Shown here piece by piece: positions 26,396 through 35,429 of a stretch of DNA of 64,000 nt; position 1 is the first letter of the stretch; every line of letters begins with the position of its first letter. The stretch comes from Xenorhabdus sp. BG5 (GTDB taxonomy: Bacteria; Pseudomonadota; Gammaproteobacteria; Enterobacterales; Enterobacteriaceae). A model generated the notes under the pieces. It saw only the letters and a program-made list of their open reading frames with translations. It did not search any database and was not told the DNA's origin. The stretch lies in contig NZ_JADEUG010000001.1 of the NCBI RefSeq assembly GCF_015163665.1, forward strand, positions 248,001 through 312,000, read 5' to 3'. The position numbers were made by a program, and so were the translations under genes.

Positions 26396-26922
26396 GTAGA
26401 ATGCAGGTTCAAAGATTTGGTTATCCGTGATACAGCCCGTGCATTACATATCAGTATCAATGCGGTTGTCCGTGTTTTAAAAAACTTAAACCACGAGGCG
26501 TAACGACACTCCCACTGGATAATGTCAACGTTCAGCTCATTTGTGAAGTTGATGAAGTGTGGTCATTTGTCGGGAATAAAAAATGCCAACGTTGGTTATG
26601 GTATGCCTGGGAACCTCGTCTAAAACGTATCATTGCCCATACGTTTGGAACGAGAAGCAAAAAAACACTCAAGAAACGCCTCAAAAAACTGGCTTCGTTC
26701 AATGTTGTTTTCTGGTGTACAGATAATTTCAAGGCTTACAATCTATTACCCAAAAGCCAGCATCTTGTCGGAAAAACCTTCACTCAACGTATTGAGAGGG
26801 AGAATCTGACATTGCGCAACCGACTTAAGCGACTCAATCGTAAAACATTGGGTTATTCTAAGTCGCCGGAAATGCATGATAAAGTCATCGGCACTTTCAT
26901 TGAACGTGAAGACTATATTTAA
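26396..26922 (+). mobile_element. IS1-family insertion sequence remnant (3' part of insA plus insB)
   Basis: The end of an insA-like frame is open from 26396 and includes IRDTARALHISINAVVRVL, ending at TAA 26501-26503. It contains the slippery heptamer A AAA AAC at 26479-26485 in the zero frame; a -1 shift there joins it to the insB frame (VTTLPLDNVNVQLICEVDE then WSFVGNKKCQRWLWYAW), ending at 26922. InsB shows TQRIERENLTLRNRLKRL and SKSPEMHDKVIG, as in IS1. The zinc-finger first part of insA and recognisable terminal inverted repeats are missing, so the element is probably dead. Confidence 0.88.
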
Positions 26923-27082
26923 CACAAATCAACGGATTAAATACGTGCCCCCCACGTTTTCAGTTGACGCCAGTGGCACTCTCTTCATCACCACGTCATC
27001 ATTCATATACAGGATCTATATGAACGAATCCAATGTTTTGTTTTTTATGATTTTAAAGTAAGTAATTGTGACTTTAAATACT
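26923..27082. other. Spacer after IS1 remnant
   Basis: 160 bp with no supported gene. A short open frame crosses 26942-27061 but has no ribosome site or recognisable motif. Probably residual IS flank. Confidence 0.3.
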
Positions 27083-27240
27083 ATTTAATTATTCCTAAGT
27101 GTAACGTTTTTCTAGAGAAAACATTTAGGATGTGGTTAATGAAATGCTATTTTTATATGGCGTCATTTAATTATCTCTAAATGTGATGCTTTTTTAGAGG
27201 TAATATTTATGTCTTGGTTAATTGTAATAATGTTTTTTAT
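27083..27240 (+). repeat. Imperfect tandem repeat with hairpins
   Basis: Two related segments, about 27083-27150 and 27163-27240, share the pattern ATTTAATTAT-CTAA-TGT-A-G-TTTTT-TAGAG-A-ATTTA. Copy 1 folds into a long hairpin (TCCTAA at 27093-27098 with TTAGGA at 27125-27130, and GTTTTTCT with AGAGAAAAC inside). Copy 2 has CTCTAAA (27175-27181) pairing TTTAGAG (27193-27199), covering a ribosome site. Confidence 0.55.
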
Positions 27241-27280
27241 ATTTTGCATATTGACTTTTATTTGTTTGAATGTAGTCTAA
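27209..27280 (+). CDS. Candidate micro-ORF: 23-residue hydrophobic peptide
   Basis: ATG at 27209 with AGAGG (27196-27200) 8 bases upstream; encodes a 23-residue peptide starting MSWLIVIMFFIF and ending in a hydrophobic stretch before TAA. It could span a membrane once, like type I toxin peptides. The ribosome site lies in a predicted hairpin stem (27175-27199). Copy 1 of the local repeat keeps only a shorter frame (starting MWLMKCYF). No antisense RNA promoter was identified. Too short to be sure it is translated. Confidence 0.35.
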   Translation: MSWLIVIMFFIFCILTFICLNVV

Positions 27281-27466
27281 CCTGCGAATATTAGTAAACG
27301 TAGCCTTCCAATAAGGCGATGTCAAATTTACTATAAAGTAAGTCATAAATATAAATGCTGTCATTCCTGTTACATTTCGATAAAGAATAAAAAACTGCTG
27401 TTGACCACACCCACAGAATGTGGTTTTCAGTTAAAAATAAACTTCATAATTTGAAAGGGTAATATA

Positions 27467-28993
27467 ATGGCTGGAAAAATCACGATAGATCCCCCAAACG
27501 GTAACATCATCAAAGGGCAACCATTCAGTGTGACGGTTTCGATAACCGGTGAACAAAGTTTAACAGCTTCTGCAAAAATCAGCGTTGCTCCTAATCCAAC
27601 AGGTGTAAAATTGATAAAGGCATTCCCCAGCTATATTCTTAAGAGCAGCCTTTACCAGCAACTGATATTTCAGGCCGATAAAACCAGTAGCGATTATAAA
27701 ATCTCGTTTACAACGAATTTGCCGGGCATATCCCAACAGGATGTAACGTATAAAGCTGCCGACAATCAAAAAATGAAACCTGATTCTCTCAAACTGACAG
27801 GAACTTCATCTTATCTTTATGACCCAAATCCCGTTGCTGTTAACGCACATATTCCCCAAAGCGCCCCATTTATTCCACTGTCAATCAATCCACTGACAGA
27901 GGACGGACACCCAATTTCAAAATATGATATCCATCTTCGGACAGAAAGTATCGTGAGAATATTCACAGAGGAAGATGGGGCTGAAATTTTACCTTATGAT
28001 GTACCTACTCATGAAAACCCGTATTACGACTATCTAATTCAGAAAAAATCAAAAGCCGCTGTTAATCTAAACATATACGCCACCCCAGGTCTCAGCGAGT
28101 TCGTCACTCTTGAAACGGTATTCAATCTTACCGGGGCGGCTCACAAAGAGTACGATCAAACACAAGTTATATTTATTAATACTGTTCCAATTAATATAGA
28201 TAATAACTTTGATGGGCCACGCATTGAGGAAACAAATTTTAGCTCGACGTTAACAAGGCCAGCTCAAACGGATGATTTCCATTTCATGGTTCAGAAAAAC
28301 GGTGCTTTAGAAGACGGTGGTTTCATTATCGGATTTGTGACAGACGATGAAGATAACATCTATAAAAAACAGCTATGTTTTGGGCGGATATCAGATGAAA
28401 AAAACGAATCGTATATATTTATAGCCGATTACGAAAATATGTACGAAGGTGATAATTATATCAGTTATGTTACTCTTAATAAGGCAGGCACCCTTGTGGG
28501 TTCCGAGCTTCGTTACATAAATTATACTAGCGGTGGCAACAATAGCCCTACCCCTAATGACTCTCTCCGGCCCCTAGTTGCTCCAGATGTATACGATCAG
28601 TACGGTAACTACATTAACCTATATAAACCAATAAATATCAACAGCATCAGTACAAAAGGACTTGAAGTTTGGTTACTATCCGACCCGACTAAACAGGATA
28701 CAACAATCACTGAAGGTAATAGGATTACGATTAAAGCTTATATCTCGTATTGCGACGATGAACGTTCGCCTGCACGTAAATTACCGATTATGGTTGCTGA
28801 AAATCACACCATAGGACCGGGAGAAATAAAAGGCGGATATTTTAAGGTGACCATCCCTGCTGATAAGCTAATGGATTATAAAACATCAAGTGATGCGTCT
28901 GTCGGCTCAATCACAATAGACTACATCAGCCTTCCACAAAACCAGAAATCTAAACTTTTCACCAGAGCGTTCGATACATCCATACCTGACTAA
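27467..28993 (+). CDS. Unknown 508-residue protein with Ig-like N-terminal domain
   Basis: I do not recognise this protein. Residues 1-95 look like a bacterial Ig-like strand module (KITIDPPNGNIIKGQPFSVTVSI, then alternating hydrophobic strands). The rest is Asp/Asn/Tyr-rich with many predicted strands and segments such as EDGGFIIGFVTDDEDNIYKK and VAPDVYDQYGNYINLYKP. No signal peptide, lipobox or membrane segment, so export by a classical route is not indicated. The ATG has AAAGGGT upstream. First of three same-strand genes (27467-30183) sharing this style and separated by short gaps; base composition is AT-rich compared with the backbone, consistent with transfer. Confidence 0.7.
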   Translation: MAGKITIDPPNGNIIKGQPFSVTVSITGEQSLTASAKISVAPNPTGVKLIKAFPSYILKSSLYQQLIFQADKTSSDYKISFTTNLPGISQQDVTYKAADNQKMKPDSLKLTGTSSYLYDPNPVAVNAHIPQSAPFIPLSINPLTEDGHPISKYDIHLRTESIVRIFTEEDGAEILPYDVPTHENPYYDYLIQKKSKAAVNLNIYATPGLSEFVTLETVFNLTGAAHKEYDQTQVIFINTVPINIDNNFDGPRIEETNFSSTLTRPAQTDDFHFMVQKNGALEDGGFIIGFVTDDEDNIYKKQLCFGRISDEKNESYIFIADYENMYEGDNYISYVTLNKAGTLVGSELRYINYTSGGNNSPTPNDSLRPLVAPDVYDQYGNYINLYKPININSISTKGLEVWLLSDPTKQDTTITEGNRITIKAYISYCDDERSPARKLPIMVAENHTIGPGEIKGGYFKVTIPADKLMDYKTSSDASVGSITIDYISLPQNQKSKLFTRAFDTSIPD

Positions 28994-29003
28994 TTAATGG
29001 CAT

Positions 29004-29033
29004 GTGGCATGTTGGCTGCGACTAACATGCCAC
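29004..29033 (+). terminator. Hairpin between the first two cassette genes
   Basis: Perfect 10-bp stem GTGGCATGTT / AACATGCCAC (29004-29013 and 29024-29033), loop GGCTGCGACT. No T tract follows, so it may act as an mRNA-stability element or partial attenuator instead of a full terminator. Confidence 0.5.
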
Positions 29034-29077
29034 CTTGTATCAAGTGAATTTTTTGCGAATAGAAAAAGGACAATGAT

Positions 29078-29764
29078 ATGTCTAAACAGAATCATAGCCT
29101 CGTGGCGCCTAATTTCCCACAAAGTGTCGGAGGGATTATTGATGAATCAGAAATAAATCAGGACGAACTTGTAATCGTAGTCGAAAGACATTCAAATGTT
29201 CGTATTGGATATCAAATTATTGTTCATCTGACGCCATACCTATCGTCAATACCGTATCCCATCACACAAGAAAATCTCCTAAGTCCGACCTATCAAATAA
29301 CCATACCTTTTTTTACTATTCCTCTTGGTAGTTATGATGTTTACTATACCATCACCAACTTGGTAGGGAATATAGCTATATCTGAAAGTACTCACGTCAC
29401 AATTCAAAAGACAGAACTACCGAAAAAAACAGATCCTCCGCAACCATCTCTTGAAGCCATTCTAATGATAACTGGATATGAACCCGTCGGTTATGAATAT
29501 GAAATTCTAACAATTCAGGTTTACGATAAACAAAAGAATGAATTAATTAAAAATACTGATTTCCAGTATAAACTCATTCAACCCGTTAATATCATTGACG
29601 TTCCTGAAATTGGTTCAAATCCCGATACTAGATACTCAATGACTACAAACGAATATGGAGAGTTTAAAATAAATCTAAAAGGCCAAAAATTTGGGCATTG
29701 TATTATACAGGTAACAATTAACAATCTTGTTGGTAACGTAAATCATACTATGGGAGAGTTTTAA
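29078..29764 (+). CDS. Unknown 228-residue protein with two Ig-like/Big-type modules
   Basis: Function unknown. Residues about 20-108 resemble bacterial Ig-like modules ending in a YDVYYTITNLVGN motif; a Pro/Lys linker (TELPKKTDPPQPS) follows, and residues 125-225 resemble a Big-1-like module (DKQKNELIKNTDF, then MTTNEYGEFKINLKG). The motif NLVGN occurs twice, near 103 and 218, suggesting related modules. No signal peptide. AAAAAGGA lies upstream of the ATG. It lies 84 bp after the first cassette gene and 2 bp before the third, so the last two genes are probably coupled. Confidence 0.65.
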   Translation: MSKQNHSLVAPNFPQSVGGIIDESEINQDELVIVVERHSNVRIGYQIIVHLTPYLSSIPYPITQENLLSPTYQITIPFFTIPLGSYDVYYTITNLVGNIAISESTHVTIQKTELPKKTDPPQPSLEAILMITGYEPVGYEYEILTIQVYDKQKNELIKNTDFQYKLIQPVNIIDVPEIGSNPDTRYSMTTNEYGEFKINLKGQKFGHCIIQVTINNLVGNVNHTMGEF

Positions 29765-29766
29765 CT

Positions 29767-30183
29767 ATGGCAATGCAGACACTTTTATTTCCAGCGATAG
29801 AGAATGGTTCACGTGTGTCTGTTTTCTTTCAAAGAGTATCTCAATATTATTATTTCGCACAGTTAAAAGATAGTTCTACTGGAAAGCCTTTCTTGACTTG
29901 GAATTATCAGTCTCCTGACTATGGAGTTGCTGGTTCATTTGCTTATGATGGAGCACCTGGAAATCTAATATGTACAGTGGCTTGCCCACAAAGCCCTCGT
30001 CTTGATAATACATGGGCTGAAAACATAATAACACCTAATCCGGAAAGTCCAACTTATGGAACAGTCTATAATGTTGCCTTTAATGATTATAGTGGTCCAA
30101 TTCAATTCTCTAACTTTTTTATTTCTCTAGTAAGCTGGCCATCAGTCCTGCCTATAGTACCCGTCCCACCTATACCTATCTGA
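29767..30183 (+). CDS. Unknown 138-residue aromatic-rich protein
   Basis: Last gene of the three-gene cassette, starting 2 bp after its neighbour. Rich in Tyr, Phe, Ser and Pro; has FFQRVSQYYYFAQLKDS, SFAYDGAPGNL, and a C-terminal VPIVP-type proline tail. Predicted to be mostly beta structure, with no signal peptide or membrane helix. The shape could fit a small secreted beta-sandwich or lectin-like protein, but I see no diagnostic binding motif and do not assign one. Ends just before a terminator. Confidence 0.65.
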   Translation: MAMQTLLFPAIENGSRVSVFFQRVSQYYYFAQLKDSSTGKPFLTWNYQSPDYGVAGSFAYDGAPGNLICTVACPQSPRLDNTWAENIITPNPESPTYGTVYNVAFNDYSGPIQFSNFFISLVSWPSVLPIVPVPPIPI

Positions 30184-30191
30184 TAGTGATT

Positions 30192-30225
30192 GCCGTGGAA
30201 TAATCTTCCACGGCTTCATTCTTAT
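30192..30225. terminator. Terminator between the cassette and the autotransporter
   Basis: Perfect 9-bp stem GCCGTGGAA / TTCCACGGC (30192-30200 and 30206-30214), loop TAATC, followed by TTCATTCTTATT. Serves convergent genes. Confidence 0.8.
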
Positions 30226-30239
30226 TGCATATTTTTATA

Positions 30240-33200
30240 TTACCATGTCACCCTTAGTCCAATTTTTGCGCTTAGTTCATAGCTGTCTGCAAAATTATTG
30301 AGGCTGGTGTTAGTGTTAACTGAAGTCTGACCATAGATGAAAGAATTTCCATCATTCCAATTGTAGGAACCCCCGATGCCTGTCTCAGCCCAAGTTCGGT
30401 CACTCCCCCCGTGGAAGGCAACATTTTCAACATCAACCGCGTCATTACTCCCCAAAAGCTCCTGACGAATGTTAAAAAGGCCATAAATCTTCGCAGCTTG
30501 TTCACTCTTACCCTGATCATCGTACCACTTTTGGCTATAGTCTAGCGTCACGCCCACACGTAATTTCATGTTCCTGCTTTGATCAAAGCGGACTTTGGCT
30601 CCAAATGTATCATGGAAGTCATTCATATTGATGGCAGAATGCACAAGCTGTACTTGCGGAGTCAGCGACCATTTTGGGGTCAAATCAAACCGTTGCCCTG
30701 CTTCCAGACCCAATGCATAGCCCAGAGCGGACTTATTATTCCCCAGTTGCCGACTGGCCGTCTTTGAATCCAGATCATTTTCAAAGTAGGTAAGCTGCGT
30801 TAAGCCATCCAGATAAAACCCATTATTGCCGTACCATGTACCTGTCGCACCTATCGTGTAACCATTCGCACGGATTTTACCTTCACCATGCACGGAACCC
30901 ACGTTTGCATTAATATTCGAATATTGCAGGAAACCACCACCAACCACTGAGCCATGGTCATTTTCATAAAAGCGGCCGTCTATGCCGATTTGAGCACGAG
31001 CCATGTTATAGGTGATATCGCCCGCTCCAGATGTGGTGATACGGGGCGATAATTTGCCGTAAGAGGCTATCATTCGTCCCCATGTGCCATTGGGCAATGA
31101 TGGGTTTGTGCTATCGTCTGCGCTACCCTCGTCAGCAGTGGTTCTGAAACTATTCACACCACGCAGTTTGTCCTCACGCCCGCCAACTTGTCCATGCAAA
31201 GACTCAGGCATATTCAGGGTCTGTAAAACTCGTCCATAAGCTTCGTAAACGCTAACGCCAGCATGATAGAGTTGTTGTGGCTTTGGTAGAGGATCTGGGT
31301 TGGGTTTTGGACTGGTCAGCGACGAGCGCAGGTACCAATTTCCATCCGAATTATCAATACCATGCTTATGAAGCCGATAAGCATAGGCACCGACCACAAC
31401 GGCTGGATCTCCCTTATAACTATAATCACCAACCAAACTGAAAGTGCCATCCGACGTGCCTTTCACATCAACAACCTTGATGCCTTCAGTCGTCGGCGCA
31501 CCCGCGCCGCCGACATTTTTGATAACAAGATGAGTTGTGCCAGATGTGCTGCCGTTTACCACCAGTCTGTCAGTCTTTGAGTTATCGCCTTCCAACACGG
31601 TCGATAAATTCACGATACCGTTATTACCGCCATAGTTACCTGTGATCACCAATGTACGCCCTACGGCTTTGTCATCTCCACCAGCCAAGACTGTGCCACT
31701 GTTATTCAAAGCGGAAATAGTCGTATTAAATCCGCCCATATCAAGCTTACCATGTTGCCCGATTGTATAAGACGAATCTGCACTGAAAGCCCCTTCCGCT
31801 CCTTGGCGAAGCGCCCCTTTCTGTACTTCCGTCGTACCTGTATAGTTGTTAATGCCGGTCAGAAGAGTTATACCGTTACCAGCCTGCACCATTTGCCCTT
31901 GCCCTTTTAGGGAACCGGAAAATGCCATTTGATCAGCACGGTTGAAAACCAGTTTCGTACCTTCCCCACTTTCGACCAATCCAGTAAGGGTTCCGCTGTT
32001 ATGTCCATCACCGATTTGCAAAATGCCATGACGAATTACCGTACCACCAGAATGGATATTCGTGCCGGTAAGCGCCAGCGTGCCTTTACCGTTTTGAATA
32101 AGTTTGCCCTCGCCGGTGATATTGCCGCCAAACGTCACAGCATCTGCGCGGTCAAAAGCCAGCGTCCCTTTACTGCCTGTGACCACATCGCCGGAAATAC
32201 TACCCTTGGTGCCGCCATCACCTATCTGGAGAACACCCTGCGTCACTGTCGTGCCGCCTGAATGAGCATTCGCGCCGGTAAGCGCCAGCGTACCTTTACC
32301 ATTTTGAATAAGTTTGCCCTCGCCGGTGATATTGCCGTCAAATGTCACAGCATTTGCGCGGTCAAAAGCCAGCGTCCCTTTACTGCCTGTGACCACATCA
32401 CCGGAAATACTGCCCTTAGTACCGCCATCACCTACCTGAAGGATACCCCGCGTCACTTTCGTGCCGCCGGTGTACTTGTTCTCACCGTTCAACACCAACG
32501 TACCGTCATCCGTTGTCTCAAGTGTAGCCGCCCCCGTCAGGATTGATTCAATCGTGGCAATCCTGCCAGCAGTTGACTTATTACCCGTTCCAACCCGAAT
32601 TTTGGCGCTGCCTGTTTTATCATTCTCTAAGACCAGAGAACCGCCAGTGATTTTATAACCATCGGCGCTAAACTGCATACCATTTACAGTGACATTGCCG
32701 CCGCTATTATCTACCTGCACAGTCCCTGCGATCCCTGAGAAAATGGCAAACTGGTCAGTGCTTTTCCAACTGGCATTGGGATATCCTGTTTTTGACGTCC
32801 AGTTATCATTTCCACCGACCTGCCAAATACCATCACCACCACCAATGGCATTATTGTTGTGCTTACTGATGTCACCACCATCCCAATAGTTCAGGATCAT
32901 GCCGCCAGTATTGATGAGATGGACTTCATGGTTTCTATTTGTACCGAGAGAGAATGAGTCCGGTTTTCCGCCAGTGAACGTCATTCCGTTATCGGTTAAG
33001 GTGCCGCCATAGTGAAATATATCGTATTCACCTGCTGCTAGTCCGCCAAGATCCGTGACATTAAGCGTTCCTGCCAGTGTCAGATCACCATGAACATCAA
33101 ATAATGCCGGCGCGGAGACATCCTTTGCCCCAAACGAAATATCCACATTTGCGCCGCTATTGAGAATAAGATCTTTGCTAAATGTCAGAGTATCACCTTG

Positions 33201-35429
33201 TTTGCCTGTAAGGTGACCGCCGCTTTCGATCGTTGCCGTGCCGCCAATGATGCCCGTACCATTAACCTCTCCCCCATTTTTAACATTGAAGGTCGAGGTT
33301 TTTGTACCTAGCTGGCCGTCAACGACAAGGGTTCCCTCCTTAACACGCGTTGATCCTGTAAAAGCCAAGGAATCCGAACTTAGCCTCGTTACGCCAGCGC
33401 CAATTTTATCAATATGACCACTTCCAGAAATAACACCATCAAAGTTGCTTGTTCCACTCAGATTGAGTGCCAGAGTGCCTTTGTTTAAGATATCGCTTTT
33501 GGTCAGGTTTCCGGTCGTTCCACCATGACCAAGCTGTAACGTTGCGCCATTGCCAATGCTAGTCTGGCCCGAGTAGTTGCTGTCACTGGTTATGATAGCT
33601 TTGCCGCCGGCGATCTCCAAAGTGCCTGTCCCGCTTATCTCACCATCGAGTGTCACCATACTGCTCTTCGTACCGGCAACGACAACCGCGCCTTTGTTGT
33701 CGATTCCGGTGAGCGAGAGTTTGCCTATAGTGTTGCCATCACCAAACCGCAGTTTGCCCGATGTCACTGTGATCGGTTTACCCGTGGTCACATTACCGGT
33801 CAGAGTCAAATCACCGGTGCCTTGTTGGTGAAGGAAACCGGCGCCTTCAATATCAGCGGCAAAGAGGGTGGGATTTGTTCGGTCGAAAGCCAGTACACCG
33901 CTCTGCCCAATTGTCACTTTGGAAGTATTATCAAGGCTTCCCGCCAGCCCTTTATTGCCAAGTTGCAAAATACCCGATTCGATTTTTGTCTCACCGGTAT
34001 AAGTATTCGCCTCTGTCAAAATAGTTGTGCCACTCCCCACTTGGTGAACTGAGCCTGCTCCACTAATAATGTGGTTATAGGTCACTTTATTGTTTCGGTT
34101 GAAATAAAGGCTTCCTGCATTATCCACGTTACTGGTGATGCTTCCCGTGTTATGTCCGTCACCCAAACGTAACGTGCTGCCGGATAATATATTGACCGTA
34201 CCAATATTCATATCGTGGGTATAGGTAAGATCCAGATTTCCTGTTGTAGCACCTTTTGCCCCGATGGTGACCACTGAATTTTTCGCCCCGGACACATTGC
34301 CCTTCAGGGTTACATTTGGGCCAGACATATAAAGGCTGGCACTGCCAAGCTCGACATTGCCATCAATTGCGCCTGAATTATGAATATCGTTAGTCATGGT
34401 GCCATTATTCTTTATAGCGAATTGGTCTCCCTTTATTACACCTCCGTCCAAATTCGTGATGGTATCAATAACGCCTTTATCGTCGATATGAATTCCATTT
34501 TTCTTTCCATATAGCAAGGAAGCGTTGGTAATTTGTTTAATTTTAGACGGCCTGATCTGGGGATTAACATTCAATTCAGTCATCCCCTGCTCAGTGACCT
34601 GAATTGCGTCCTGGTCAGCCGTGATCCCTTTACTCCCGGAGTTATTATTCAGGTTTTCGAGGTATCCCCCACCTCGAATCAGAACACCGTGATTAGGTCC
34701 TGTCACTGTCCCATCATTATTGAAAGTACCAACATTACTACCAGATTCAATAACAAACGTCGCGGGAGCAGAGTTGACAATATTCCCCAGAGACAATATT
34801 CCATAATTATTAAAATTTTTAAGTATCGACGTTGTAACGGCTATTCCATCAATCGATCCTTTCTCCCGATTTATGATGGTATCTATGCTTCCAAGTTGGT
34901 CATTCTTATCTGTGTTACTCGCCTGCTGGATCTGTATTGAATTATATGAATTAGAAGCATCAATCAATTTGATTGAGCCATAATTATCTAACGTGTTTAT
35001 GTGGCCAGAAGCCCAAATGGCTCCCATCACTCCACTTATTATTCCGTGATTGAGTAGCGTTCCAACAGAACCACTGTAAGTTACTATGACTCCATTAGTT
35101 CCCTGCAAAACGCCATTATTCTCAATGCAATCAACTAAAGTTTTTGGTGCTATATTATTGTTCTCACCGACATTGACTGCACTGTATTTCAGTCCGTAAG
35201 GATCTGATGTAGTTGGTTGCCCCCTAGGGGCATCAATCGATGCACCTTTATTGATAATAAGATTATCACCACTTGACAGATTATAGGGTTCTGTCTCAGC
35301 ATCGGAAATAGTCGTCGTATTGGAAGAGCCACATGATGATGCAGCCGCTATTGCATTAACGCTTACTCCGGGAAAAAACAAAGCCACCCTAAGAGCCATT
35401 GGCAAAACGGCATATCTGTATATTTTCAT
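30240..35429 (-). CDS. Large AIDA-type autotransporter (type Va)
   Basis: 1729-residue surface protein. N-terminal signal (basic start, hydrophobic core, NAIAAA region near residues 26-31), then a long right-handed beta-helix passenger rich in Gly, Asn, Thr. Residues about 60-400 have short repeats of the type NNG-x-L; residues about 400-1280 carry autotransporter-associated beta-strand repeats with the pattern GGT-V-x-G-x-LQ-GDG. Two copies of a 70-residue unit are nearly identical (see repeat at 32041). A Pro-rich linker near 1390 is followed by a C-terminal beta-barrel from about 1445, ending in Trp. No protease or lipase motif is visible, so adhesion or aggregation is the most likely job. 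Sits in the accessory island, monocistronic. Confidence 0.93.
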   Translation of the reverse strand: MKIYRYAVLPMALRVALFFPGVSVNAIAAASSCGSSNTTTISDAETEPYNLSSGDNLIINKGASIDAPRGQPTTSDPYGLKYSAVNVGENNNIAPKTLVDCIENNGVLQGTNGVIVTYSGSVGTLLNHGIISGVMGAIWASGHINTLDNYGSIKLIDASNSYNSIQIQQASNTDKNDQLGSIDTIINREKGSIDGIAVTTSILKNFNNYGILSLGNIVNSAPATFVIESGSNVGTFNNDGTVTGPNHGVLIRGGGYLENLNNNSGSKGITADQDAIQVTEQGMTELNVNPQIRPSKIKQITNASLLYGKKNGIHIDDKGVIDTITNLDGGVIKGDQFAIKNNGTMTNDIHNSGAIDGNVELGSASLYMSGPNVTLKGNVSGAKNSVVTIGAKGATTGNLDLTYTHDMNIGTVNILSGSTLRLGDGHNTGSITSNVDNAGSLYFNRNNKVTYNHIISGAGSVHQVGSGTTILTEANTYTGETKIESGILQLGNKGLAGSLDNTSKVTIGQSGVLAFDRTNPTLFAADIEGAGFLHQQGTGDLTLTGNVTTGKPITVTSGKLRFGDGNTIGKLSLTGIDNKGAVVVAGTKSSMVTLDGEISGTGTLEIAGGKAIITSDSNYSGQTSIGNGATLQLGHGGTTGNLTKSDILNKGTLALNLSGTSNFDGVISGSGHIDKIGAGVTRLSSDSLAFTGSTRVKEGTLVVDGQLGTKTSTFNVKNGGEVNGTGIIGGTATIESGGHLTGKQGDTLTFSKDLILNSGANVDISFGAKDVSAPALFDVHGDLTLAGTLNVTDLGGLAAGEYDIFHYGGTLTDNGMTFTGGKPDSFSLGTNRNHEVHLINTGGMILNYWDGGDISKHNNNAIGGGDGIWQVGGNDNWTSKTGYPNASWKSTDQFAIFSGIAGTVQVDNSGGNVTVNGMQFSADGYKITGGSLVLENDKTGSAKIRVGTGNKSTAGRIATIESILTGAATLETTDDGTLVLNGENKYTGGTKVTRGILQVGDGGTKGSISGDVVTGSKGTLAFDRANAVTFDGNITGEGKLIQNGKGTLALTGANAHSGGTTVTQGVLQIGDGGTKGSISGDVVTGSKGTLAFDRADAVTFGGNITGEGKLIQNGKGTLALTGTNIHSGGTVIRHGILQIGDGHNSGTLTGLVESGEGTKLVFNRADQMAFSGSLKGQGQMVQAGNGITLLTGINNYTGTTEVQKGALRQGAEGAFSADSSYTIGQHGKLDMGGFNTTISALNNSGTVLAGGDDKAVGRTLVITGNYGGNNGIVNLSTVLEGDNSKTDRLVVNGSTSGTTHLVIKNVGGAGAPTTEGIKVVDVKGTSDGTFSLVGDYSYKGDPAVVVGAYAYRLHKHGIDNSDGNWYLRSSLTSPKPNPDPLPKPQQLYHAGVSVYEAYGRVLQTLNMPESLHGQVGGREDKLRGVNSFRTTADEGSADDSTNPSLPNGTWGRMIASYGKLSPRITTSGAGDITYNMARAQIGIDGRFYENDHGSVVGGGFLQYSNINANVGSVHGEGKIRANGYTIGATGTWYGNNGFYLDGLTQLTYFENDLDSKTASRQLGNNKSALGYALGLEAGQRFDLTPKWSLTPQVQLVHSAINMNDFHDTFGAKVRFDQSRNMKLRVGVTLDYSQKWYDDQGKSEQAAKIYGLFNIRQELLGSNDAVDVENVAFHGGSDRTWAETGIGGSYNWNDGNSFIYGQTSVNTNTSLNNFADSYELSAKIGLRVTW
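32041..32460 (-). repeat. Two 210-bp near-identical tandem repeats inside the autotransporter
   Basis: 32041-32250 and 32251-32460 are in-frame direct repeats of 210 bp (70 residues) with few differences; flanking copies on both sides are more diverged. Such long, recent repeats allow unequal recombination and passenger length change. Confidence 0.9.

Noticed and set aside
26876-27061. 61-residue frame after the IS1 remnant
   Set aside because: Overlaps insB out of frame, lacks ribosome site and motif.
29767-30183. Possible LecB-like lectin because of the ending FFISLVSWP
   Set aside because: The acidic calcium ligands (DND-type) of LecB lectins are missing, so the likeness is too weak.
31929-32546. 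Open + strand frames of 94-110 codons
   Set aside because: They lie antisense to the autotransporter repeats; their repeated start reflects the 210-bp repeat, and the - strand frame explains the sequence fully.
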